The notes beneath the pieces are model-generated. The model was not told the DNA's origin. It did no database searches and was given only the letters and a program-made list of their open reading frames with translations. A stretch of DNA of 18,925 bases from Spirogloea muscicola. Taxonomy: Eukaryota > Streptophyta > Zygnematophyceae > Spirogloeales > Spirogloeaceae. The number at the start of each line of letters is the position of its first letter. Within the stretch, counting starts at the first letter, position 1. The translations under genes and the position numbers were made by a program. The stretch covers positions 159,546 through 178,470 of the forward strand of contig WELB01000182.1 in NCBI GenBank assembly GCA_009602725.1, written 5' to 3'. Positions 1-8,433 of the stretch are shown one piece after another.

Positions 1-2130
1 CGGACGCCGGCGGCGGCGGCGGCGCCAACGCCAGCGGTGGCAGCGACTGCGGCGGCGGCGAGGATGGCGATGGCGCCGGCGGCGGCGAGGACGCCAGCAG
101 CAACTTGTTGAGTAAGCCGGAGCCGCCGTAATTGCGAGCCCGGAGCCGCCGCAATTGCGAGCCCGCCGCCGCCGCCGTCGCCGCCGCGGCCTCAGCTGAC
201 GCGCCAGTCGCTCGCCGCCGCTGCGGCGCAGAGCCCAACGCGGGCAACGGCGCGGACCTGGAGCGCTACTCGTGGACGCAGACGCTGGGCGAGGTGAGCG
301 TGCTGGCGCCGCTGCCGCCGGGCACGCGCTCGCGCGACGTGGTGCTGGAGACGCGCAAGAGGTCCCTCAGGGCCGGCCTCAAGGGCCAGCCCCCGATCCT
401 GGACGTGAGCTTAAACCCCAAACCCCCCCCGGCCTCCGCTGCCACGAAACATCTGACGCCTCACAGCTTCAAGAGCATTACCAGCATGGTGTCATTTAGA
501 TTCTGGTGTTGAAATGAATGCGGCTGCTGATTGTGAAAGCGCAGCTGTAGAAGGCAGCCAGTTGCATACAGAGGGTGTTCATGGATATGTTGGTGTTACA
601 GGATTTTCCCAGATTTATTATGGCCTCTTCTTTTTGTCCTGATGATGTCATTCGTGGTGCGGAGGTCTTGGTATTGCAGAACATGCCTTGATTGTTATGC
701 CAGCCCTCTTTGCTCTTGTTCGCTCGCGGTTTGCTGGGCGCGCAATCAGAAACGCAGCAGAAAGCTTCTGACCCAAGTGCCCGCTGTTGTCTCGTGCAGG
801 GCGAGCTGTATGCGGCTGTGAAGCCCGACGACTGCTTCTGGAGCATAGGTATGTGCCGTACTCCCCTCCTATTCCTATCTCTGCAGATTCAGGTATTTGG
901 GTTTCCCTTATACACCTTGATTTTGGCTTCTGATAGAGATATTAATTTGAGATTCAATTCGAGTTGGCATACATGAGAAAGTCAGAGTTCAAAGTCTGGG
1001 GATGACATCTACTGGGGGCTGCGTGCTATCGCCACACCCAACTACGCCGCCGGCCTCCAACGCAGACTGCATGGTCATGCTTTGATTGATGTCAATCGAG
1101 CAAGTGTCTTCGTGAGCTGGTTAAGCGTCATCAAGAGGATACGATGTTACTACTAATGTATGTATGTTCTGTTGAATGAAGGCTCAGTCTGGTTTCGTTA
1201 CATGTGACACCGGCTGGGCGATTGCGCAGAGGACGGCAAGGTGCTGGCGGTGAGCCTGACCAAGGCCAACCAGATGGAGTGGTGGAAGGCGGTGCTGCGC
1301 GGCGACCCGGAGATCGACACGCAGAAGGTTGAGCCGGAGAACAGCAAGCTCTCCGATCTCGACGCCGAGACGCGGCAGACTGTGGAGAAGATGATGGTGG
1401 GGCCCCCTGCCCAACGTCCCAAAGCCCGAGCCTCACTTTCACGTTGAAAGCCTCAAAAGCTTAATGCCAAGCCCTGAATGCCGTCCTTCAATCGTACAGA
1501 TGCTTCAGTTGACATGCTTCTTCTGTAATTCTTGCACTGACTGATATCAACTACGTGGGCTTTGGCTGAAGGTCTGGATTGGTCATGTATTGTAATCATG
1601 TCAGCAACATGATTGATAGTAGTGCCTGTAGATGCCAGTCTAAGGGCTTCTTCGAGCTGCAATTAGGACTTCACTTTAATGAGCCATAATGATGTGCGGG
1701 TCTGCTTGTGCTGTTCTACATAGTGGTCAGTTGTGCTGAATGAATGACGCCTGCTTCTTCTCACGGCCTCTGACACCGTGTGGCCTTTGGTGGTGGCAGT
1801 ACGATCAACGACAGAAGCAGATGGGGCTGCCGACGAGCGAGGAGCAGCAGCGGGGTGAGATCCTCAAGAAGTTCATGGCTCAGGTGGGTGTGCAGGCGAC
1901 TGGAGCCACACTGCCTCTGCGAAGCGCGCTACCACCGTAGTCAGGGCTTTGTTTGGCTTGCTCTTCTTCAGCATGCACTGTAGCAAGCTGGCTTCGGGCT
2001 AACGTCTGAAGCTGACCCATGCGACCGCAGTTAGCACTTCTGAGATTGATAATCCCCTGGCTAACTTCCATGATTTCCTACTATTATGCAGCACCCCGAG
2101 ATGGACTTTTCCAAGGCCAAGATCAGCTGA
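1..2130 (+). CDS. NUDC: NudC / BOBBER-type CS-domain co-chaperone, 5'-truncated by window edge
   Basis: Predicted exons are <1-111, 232-404, 800-848, 1230-1396, 1800-1883 and 2092-2130 (TGA). All five introns are GT-AG, all phases fit, and the visible product is 206 residues. Visible residues 1-36 are Gly/Ala/Asp-rich and low complexity. Residues 37-46 read [10 protein letters not shown], the conserved entry to the CS (p23-like) domain. The domain follows with [32 protein letters not shown] and NQMEWWK. The NudC-specific tail has [22 protein letters not shown] and GLPTSEEQ, and ends [12 protein letters not shown]. NudC proteins are HSP90-associated co-chaperones in the cytosol that support dynein/LIS1 function in animals and fungi; plant BOBBER1 is needed for thermotolerance and development. 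The lysine at the 111/232 junction is made by splicing and matches the family, which supports that intron. The start codon and the coiled-coil N-terminus typical of animal NudC are not in the window. Convergent with DCP2. Confidence 0.95.
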
Positions 2131-2299
2131 CGGGGAAGTTGAATGGACCAGAGCTCTGAAGTCCATGGCAGTGCCCCTCCTGGATTACCAATCGACGGCT
2201 GGACTCATCGGAAGCAGCAAGTGGTAGCTGGAGTTGCAGTATGCTGACTGCAGATGCTTTGCTCAGTTGCGATCAGTCTGCTGAGGTATATTGGTAGGG

Positions 2300-2372
2300 T
2301 GTAAAGGTTTTCAAGCTCTGCATTAGTAAGCTGAAAACTTGGTCACTTTGTAAAGTTGACATGCACCTGTAA
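2300..2372 (+). terminator. Candidate poly(A) signals of the NudC gene (three TGTAA)
   Basis: TGTAA occurs at 2300-2304, 2349-2353 and 2368-2372, which is 170-242 bases after the NudC stop codon. TGTAA is the usual polyadenylation signal in chlorophyte green algae. I cannot tell which copy is used. Confidence 0.5.
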
Positions 2373-2733
2373 ATGCAGTGGCCTCTAACGTGGCTGTTTC
2401 AAGTGCATGCACACTGTGGGACATACAGAAATTCACCTGAGAGGTCTCGCTTGAGGATGAGCGTTAGAAGGGTCCACTAAGATGGGCCAGCCTGAGGACC
2501 TCAGACCAGATCCAAAACCCCAGTCTCTGACATGGTCCCACCTCTTGCCACGGCATTATTTCATGCTCTTGGTGGGGTCCCGACAGCTGACCAAGAAGAA
2601 CCAGCATGAAGCAGAATATGAAGTCCATCCACATGTTATCACGTCTTGCTGCTATAGGTAACAGCAAGGTCAGCTCTGCCATTAAAATGTTGCACCCTCG
2701 CCGCCCACTTTTCCATCAATTGCGAAAGACAGG
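2373..2733. other. Convergent 3' flank between NudC and DCP2
   Basis: The DCP2 stop codon lies at 2736-2734, so this stretch should hold the DCP2 3' UTR. I found no TTACA (TGTAA on the minus strand) here, so DCP2 probably uses a variant signal. The open frames in this interval on either strand lack family features and look like chance. Confidence 0.5.
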
Positions 2734-5700
2734 TCATGATGTCCGCGCCCAGTGGGCGTCCATAGCACGCAGGATCCTTTGGTGGTCAAAACGGAAGTCT
2801 CTAAGAGAGGGAATTCCACCGCCACCGGTTAGCACGCTGGCTGTAATAGGGATGGCCTCAGCATCAGAGGTCGCCTTTGAGCCGGCTGTGCTTGGCGCCT
2901 GCAGTGTGGGGCCCTGCCCTGGGCCGACCATGACCGGTGGGGATGCCGCCAATGGCAGCTCCGCAGATGACGCCTTCCACACCGTTAGGATGGTGCCTAA
3001 GTGCAGCCCACATTAGTCAGCTTCCTTCATGTCTGCTTTATGAAGCTCTCAAGCTCTGGGCCTCTCTAAGTGCGACTGTGGATTTCATTGACCACTAAAA
3101 GCCACGCCATTGCAGTGTGAAGTCTAGTGCGTGGTTGATCACATGCTCGTCTGCTGAGGCTGCCAATACTTGCTGACTACTCTTACTCTTACATCCTTTG
3201 TAGGGATCTCCAGTTGCAAAACTGACTGGCAATCCCTCAAAAATCTCACTTGATGGTCATTTCGTGTCCTCTTTGACGATATGAATCTTATTCAGACTCT
3301 GCGCTTCTGCATGACAAGGTGACGGCATTGCATACCTGCTTTGTACTTATCTCCAAGTGGGCCAACATTTGGGTCCCACCCAGGCCGGTTCTTGGCAATC
3401 CACGATCTCAGCGGCCTGTCGAGTCCAATATGTGTGTGGTAAATATCAAGCTCAAGCACACAGTTTCGCAGATCATTTTGCAAATGTTTGCAGCTGAGAG
3501 CTGAGCAAGATGGGTATCTCAAGTCGCACAGCCAGGTCCTGTGCATGAGGCCGGAGCTCACCCAAGGTACGGAAGCACCATAAAGTGCTTCGCGCCGTTG
3601 CGCCCGCGGTGCTGCGTGAAGGAGGCTGACTCGATGGCGGTGCCGGATGCCCATGGCTCCAGCTCCTCCACCCTATGCCAAGCAATCTCCTGCGGCAGCA
3701 GAAAGGTGTGATCCCCGTCTCAAAATGCTAAGCTGTTGACATTTGACCAACATAGGTGACATGTGAATCGTAACAGGCATTGCTTTCAATGTTGGTTGCA
3801 GTCACGGAAGACTATCCAGTGGAAGCGCAGAAGGGCATGACTTTAACAACAGAGTATCACAGTTGAGCGGCCTCTCTCAGGACAAGTATTCTATAGCTTG
3901 ATGCCTCGAAGTCTGCTAGGCTTAAGAAAACATACCCCTGCTGCTGAGCAAATGCTGGTAAAGATTACAAACATACGCACTTATTTATTTGCTTACGCTG
4001 ATTTCCTTCTTCGTCCTGGGGGCCATGGTCGCCTGCTTGTCCACTCCGCCAACAATGTAGAGCCGCGAGCGCTGCTGCTGACCCAGATTATGCTCCACAA
4101 AATCTGACGGTGTCAGCAGCGGCCCGATGTCAAACCCAGTCTCCTCAAGAACCTGCAACGGATTCATGAACTATTCCTGAGCAGGAGTTCAGGAACTAGA
4201 CATTGATTTCGAAGTTAATGAAGTCCTGATGTGAAATCCAAATCCTCCAGGGCAATGCTTAAGGAGTGGTAGATCTTAGGCTCCTCGTCAGAAACAGATG
4301 AGATTCTGCAGATGCAATGAGCACCCTGACCAGGCAAAAGATGGTCTACAAGATTGGGGTATGATATGGGGTTTGATTCTGGTATTGCGTAGGACTGATC
4401 TTGCACCTCACGAACGGCGCAGTTGCCGTCCTCTTCATCCTTGTTCTTCTTACCCTTGGGAAAGCCCCAGCTGGATCCCGACTTCCAGCCCTTAACAAGC
4501 AGTACCTGCTCACATCATTGCCAGGAGCAAAGCGAGATAGCAAGAAAGCATCATAAGCTCAAGTTGGAGATACGCGATAAGAGGAGTCTACAATCATCTC
4601 GGCATCATCCTGGGTTAAGGCGGCCCAGCACTCATTACTGAGACTGTGGCAGGGCACAGGTCATGCACCCAGTCGAAGGAGTCGTCCACGATGATCGCGC
4701 CCGTTGTTGGCACCTTGGTCTTGTACGAGTTGAAGTCCTTGTAGATGTTGTCAATGTGGGCGATGTACGGGCGGAGAGCCGCGCAGCTGCTGAACACTGT
4801 GCACGTCAGTCAAGGGCTGAGGACGGCTTGGGTACACTTGGACGCTCTGATTGAAGTAGGTCCACTGAAGACGAGCCAGTCATAGGCAACCGCAGATGGG
4901 ACTAAATCTTAGGAAGCTCTAACGTGGGGTCTATTTGAGAGGTGTTAACCATGCATGATTTGCAGTTTGACAAATTTTCACAAGCTGAGGTGTATCTGTT
5001 GGAGTATGAACACATGTGGGTTTGGCCATTGCTGAGGCAAGCTAATTACTTTCCAGACTCAAGACAACTGGGGGTGGTCGTGGTCAGCTACGCGCAATTT
5101 AGAGTGCCAGCATGCTGTATAGGATACTGAGGGACGTGAAGTCGCGGAGCGTGAAAGACTTGAGAAGTGGCGTCTTCTCGCGCGTGTTGTCCTCGTAGAA
5201 CCAGTGCGCCTGCTCGACAGCAAAGAGAATGCGCTCGAAAGACCGGAGCTCCTCGGGAGGGGCGTTGAGGACGAAGCGGCTGCAAGCAGACGGGGCCAGT
5301 AGATCTTAGTCAGTATATTGTGTAATGTACATCCACAGTAGGAGGTACTTGCAATGAAGAATGTAAGGACCAACTTCTAAAGTTGCCTGCTCATAAAGCC
5401 AGGGGCGTAGCTTCCAAAACGACTGAGTTCACTGCATTGCTAAGAGCGACTTCGAGCCTGGACCTGGAGATAAAGCTCAATCCAAGACCAGCAAGATGAT
5501 TGTGTGCGATGTCTTTGTGTTGTGTACTGAAGTTTGCGATCCCAAACGATAACTTAAGTTTGTGGGCTACAAGGAGGCAGGATTCAGGGTGTGGTATTTG
5601 CTAAAGCAGGACTTCTATTTGGCACCATATACAAGTCGTCTAACTTGGTAATGAGAACAATCAGATGCCAGCATCATTCAGTCGATTGAGCATCCCCAGA

Positions 5701-6062
5701 CCGAATCATCGACTCCTCAGGAGTGCCATCACGACTTGCGGACTTGGTGAACCCAATTCTGGAGGTTAGGTTATGTGTCTACCAGATTTATGTGGCTCTT
5801 GAGGCTGCCATTGTGTCAGGCTATGTAGCAACCCCATCAGAGAGGGAAAGTCAGCAGGTCTTATTGAAGCAGAAGCTCTCCTTCTAAAGGTCTAGAATTC
5901 AGGGGTTTAGGCGCCTAACCTGCACAGGTCGTCGAGGAGCTCCGCACTTGGCAATGCTGCCGTGCCGCCGCTGCCGCCACCGCCGCCGCCGCCGCTGCTG
6001 CCGCTGCCGCCCTTCTTGCCGGCCTTGTGCGGAGGCAGGGGACTGCCGCCGCTTGCCGCCAT
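2734..6062 (-). CDS. DCP2: mRNA-decapping enzyme subunit 2 (Nudix hydrolase DCP2), 8 exons
   Basis: Exons in transcript order: 6062-5920, 5279-5128, 4796-4669, 4505-4407, 4152-3997, 3689-3562, 3415-3336 and 2996-2734. All junctions are GT-AG and in phase, giving 382 aa. DCP2 removes the 7-methylguanosine cap from mRNA in the cytosol and P-bodies, committing it to 5'-3' decay. After a Gly/Ser-rich leader (residues 1-43), the regulatory Box A domain reads ELLDDLCSRFVLN, SFERILFAVEQAHWFYEDN and DFTSLMFSSCAALRPY. The Nudix box is intact: G159, E165, R173, E174, E177, E178 and G180. Box B follows with WHRVEELEPW and FMVLPYLGPLRSWIAKNRP. The C-terminus is short compared with animal and fungal DCP2 and ends in RDFRFDHQRILRAMDA. 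Start: the ATG at 6062 opens a frame running straight into Box A. The junction 3336/2996 is the least certain, because a small extra exon in the last intron cannot be excluded. Confidence 0.95.
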
Positions 6063-6074
6063 GACCACGCTCAC

Positions 6075-6123
6075 TAAACCCGAACCCTAAATCCTCACAA
6101 CCTAATCCGAAACCCTAAACCCC
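6075..6123. promoter_or_regulatory. Telomere-like CCCTAAA tract (telobox-type) just upstream of the DCP2 ATG
   Basis: CCCTAAA occurs at 6085-6091 and AAACCCTAAACCCC at 6110-6123, with degenerate copies between them, 13-61 bases upstream of the DCP2 start. In plants AAACCCTA is the telobox, a promoter element common in genes of translation and growth. CCCTAAA is also the C-rich strand of the TTTAGGG telomere repeat of plants and many green algae. The role here is inferred from position only. Confidence 0.45.
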
Positions 6124-6129
6124 GCCTCC

Positions 6130-6403
6130 GCCGATAGTGGCAGTGCCCTCGTCCTCGTTTCGCCATGGCCTCGTGGTACTGAGCGTGCTTGTTGTCGCGA
6201 AGCTGCCACTGGTTCTCCTGGGCTGCTGCTACATCACAGTCGCTTGCTCGGCAGCGGCGCGAGAAGGCTGTGTTTCCGCTGGACCCCGATGTTGCGCACG
6301 AAGTCGTGGTATGGCCCGCCTGCAAGTTGATGCACAACTCTTTGTACTATGCTTTGGCAAATATGCTTTGGCAAAGAGTGAGCTGTTCCAGAGGCGGCGA
6401 GGG
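6130..6403. other. DCP2 5' flank with one unassigned open stretch on the plus strand
   Basis: No recognisable gene was found. On the plus strand, about 6252-6375 reads in frame as REKAVFPLDPDVAHEVVVWP and onward to LANMLWQR, ending at a possible GTGAGC donor. It does not look low-complexity, yet I do not recognise it. The frame has a stop upstream at 6180-6182. It could be an exon of a divergent gene, a decayed fragment, or chance. Confidence 0.25.
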
Positions 6404-6413
6404 CTGAATAAGG
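6404..6413. repeat. Left target-site duplication of the 180-bp element
   Basis: CTGAATAAGG is repeated exactly at 6594-6603, on the other side of the repeat copy at 6414-6593. Confidence 0.7.
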
Positions 6414-6593
6414 AAAGAGATCGTGTATTAGAAAGAAATGTAGGCCAAATGGCCAGGTACAAAGGCAAGCACATCTAAAAACCTACATAACCTACAGCAG
6501 ATTGACCCGCTCAATAACCACGGGTCAAAACATAAAGGTCACTACTCGATGCATGAATACTAGATGCCAGGAACGGAGCCCTTCTGCCACCTA
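6414..6593 (-). mobile_element. Copy A of a ~180-bp SINE-like dispersed element, with 10-bp flanking repeats
   Basis: This copy matches three others in the window at 13931-14082, 14504-14670 and 14699-14878. The strand given is the one on which copies end in GATCTCTT. It is the only copy with a clean 10-bp direct repeat on both sides (6404-6413 and 6594-6603), as expected of a target-site duplication. It has no terminal inverted repeats and no coding frame. A hairpin with 8-bp arms TTGACCCG (6502-6509) and CGGGTCAA (6521-6528) encloses an 11-base loop, and GGCC-AAAT-GGCC sits at 6443-6454. Lack of inverted ends plus truncation of other copies favours a retroposed SINE-like unit over a MITE. 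I could not identify convincing tRNA-type A and B boxes. Confidence 0.65.
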
Positions 6594-6603
6594 CTGAATA
6601 AGG
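6594..6603. repeat. Right target-site duplication of the 180-bp element
   Basis: Exact copy of CTGAATAAGG found at 6404-6413. Confidence 0.7.
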
Positions 6604-6689
6604 CAGAGGGGTAAGTATCTTGCAGCTAAAGCCCACTGCAATGAACTTCCTCTTGAGTCCTCTCTCCTCAGCTGTAGTCTCGTGCATAG

Positions 6690-6950
6690 CTGTGTGGTTT
6701 AAGCGCCTTTCGGCTTTCGGCTCTTTGGACCTTGAATGTTCTTTTTGGGCTGGCCTTTCTTAGCCACCTTCTTAAATTGGGCGAGCTTCTTGTCTCGGAC
6801 TACGTGCGCTTTTCTTTAGCTTTTCTTTAGCTGTGTGGTCTAGGCGCCTCTTGGCTCTTAGGACCTTGTCCATTTCTTTTGGGCTGGCCTTCAACAGCTT
6901 CTCTCTCTCTTTAACAGCAACTGCCTTAAAATGGATGAGCTGTTCTCTTG
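6690..6950 (+). repeat. Two diverged tandem units with the GGACCTTG / GGGCTGGCCTT motif
   Basis: The unit starting GCTGTGTGGT near 6690 is repeated near 6829. Each carries a GCGCCT block, a GGACCTTG block and GGGCTGGC (6747-6754 and 6881-6888). The same motif string recurs near 6984 and throughout 12.6-15 kb, so this belongs to the same repeat family as the large cluster upstream of PILS. Confidence 0.6.
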
Positions 6951-6954
6951 AACC

Positions 6955-7060
6955 GGCCTCGTTGAACCTTGTCCATTAGTTTCGGGCTGGCTTATCACAG
7001 CCCTTCGCACCAGAAAGCTGGTCGAGCTTTAGCTGGTAGCACAAGGCTTGTCTATTGCCG
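6955..7060 (+). repeat. Further GGGCTGGC-family repeat copy
   Basis: AACCTTGTCCATT is followed by GGGCTGG at 6984-6990, and then CACCAGAAAGCTGG with a CGAGCT tail. This last part matches the spacer between the arms of the large inverted repeat near 14671-14698. Confidence 0.5.
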
Positions 7061-7086
7061 TTGATATTCGGGCAACAGTTTGCGAC

Positions 7087-7178
7087 CACTAAGTGCTGAC
7101 TCTTGCTTACTGAGCGGGTCAGCTGAGCAGCAGGTGATGTACACTTGTCAATATGCTTGCCTTCGTACTCGGCCACTC
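7087..7178 (+). repeat. Degenerate copy E of the 180-bp element
   Basis: TACTGAGCGGGTCA, a CTTGCCTT block and CGTACTCGGCCA line up in order and spacing with the same segments of the intact copies. The left arm of the TTGACCCG hairpin is lost and many bases differ, so this is an older copy than A to D. Confidence 0.45.
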
Positions 7179-7179
7179 A

Positions 7180-7728
7180 CCCTTCATCATTCAAAAGACA
7201 CTCCACCCTTTGGAACAGCCTCATTCTCGAACCTTGTCATTCTTTTCAGGCTTGCTTTTTATTACTCTTGCCCCTTTTTAGAGAGCCATTTTGTTCTCGA
7301 AGCCACGTGAATATTGTGCAAGCTGTATCTGAAAAGATCGCTGTTGGCAGATGAGGATATGCAATGCACAACTTCTCCATGTCAGCCTCTGCACTAGGGA
7401 TGATCATAGCAACCGCATGGCAGAAGCAGCACTTGGAATGCTGTCATGACAGCAGTCTTGTCTGAGCATCAATGATGTAGATTGCCCGCCATTTTGTCCT
7501 CAGACCTCTCAGAAATCAGATCACAGTGATGAGGCTCAGGTTTAAGCACTAATTACAGTAGTGCTTAGAAATATAAAGCACTACTAAAACATTCCTCCAG
7601 ATGAGATACAAGCTGAACATTGTACGCAGTAGTCAGCAAATGTAGGTGGTCCCTTGCCCGGCGCATTTGTGACTTGACAACACCAGCATCTGTTCAACAA
7701 CAGCGGGCTGGCTTAGGGATTTGGTGTC
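7180..7728. other. Intergenic DNA between repeats
   Basis: One weak member of the ACCTTGTCATTCTTTT family lies near 7216-7245. I see no gene, RNA or other clear element in the rest. A TTACA at 7553-7557 is a possible distant PILS poly(A) signal (TGTAA on the minus strand), but it is about 880 bases from the stop codon. Confidence 0.35.
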
Positions 7729-8224
7729 TGCAAGGTGCAACTGTACCTCCGATTATGTTGAGTCTTATGCATGACTTGGGGACAAATATTAAGAAGACCA
7801 ACATTGCCTACAGCACATTGATGCATTGCCTTCAGAAGGCCAGCCACAAAAGGCTGGCCCCTCTTAATTGTTCGCTAACATCTGCATGAGCAAAAGGAAG
7901 CTGGCCTCGAATGGGTGATTGCAAGGTGCAGGTCTGTACCTCCGACTATTGAGATGCATGCATGCTTTGGGGGACAGATTTGGGGTCAGTTGGCATGACC
8001 AACTTCGTCGAAAAAAAAAGTCAACTAAGAATGTGGCTGGCCAAGGGGCTCAAAGTGCAGGGCTTGCTCGGATGTTGCCAAGGGTCAATTGCAGAGGCAA
8101 CCTCGTCATACATAGCCTGAAGTCTGACTTGACCTGGCTGCCTCTAGCGCATTGATGCATTGCCTTCAGAGGGGCCATCAAAGGGGTGTGCGCTATCTTC
8201 TGCACGACCAAAAGGAAGCTGGCC
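7729..8224. repeat. Diverged tandem duplication downstream of PILS
   Basis: Unit 1 (7729-7906) and unit 2 (7919-8224) share three landmarks in the same order: TGCAAGGTGCA, ATTGATGCATTGCCTTCAGA, and AAAAGGAAGCTGGCC. The landmarks sit at 7729, 7817 and 7892 in unit 1, and at 7919, 8151 and 8210 in unit 2. Unit 2 is longer because of about 130 extra bases that include an A-rich tract near 8012-8020. Unit 1 has a perfect hairpin, GGCCAGCC (7838-7845) with GGCTGGCC (7852-7859). Confidence 0.6.
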
Positions 8225-8433
8225 GCTACGAAAGTTCACCTCAGCAATGATTGGGTGTCTGGACCTTGAATCAGGTACAAGAAGCTGTCTGAATAATCTC
8301 AATCTCTGCTCCAAACTGATGCTGGCAGGCGCCACGCCTTGGACACGAGTCCACAGCAATCTTGGCAATGGAAGCTCAACGACCCAAAACGGCTGTCAGG
8401 TCGTCATATACACTGCCTGCTTGAATGAAGCGC

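Noticed and set aside
496-846. Open frame on the minus strand
   Set aside because: It lies across NudC intron 405-799 and exon 800-848, has no motif, and is explained by the gene on the other strand.
3151-3260. Possible extra DCP2 exon on the minus strand within the last intron
   Set aside because: A frame of about 37 codons is open here, but it has no DCP2-like sequence and the flanking exons already join in phase. Not included without transcript evidence.
6137-6478. Plus-strand frame with an apparent signal peptide or membrane segment
   Set aside because: It has no ATG at its start, runs into repeat copy A, and its hydrophobic part coincides with a stop-containing alternative frame that reads more like protein (6252-6375).
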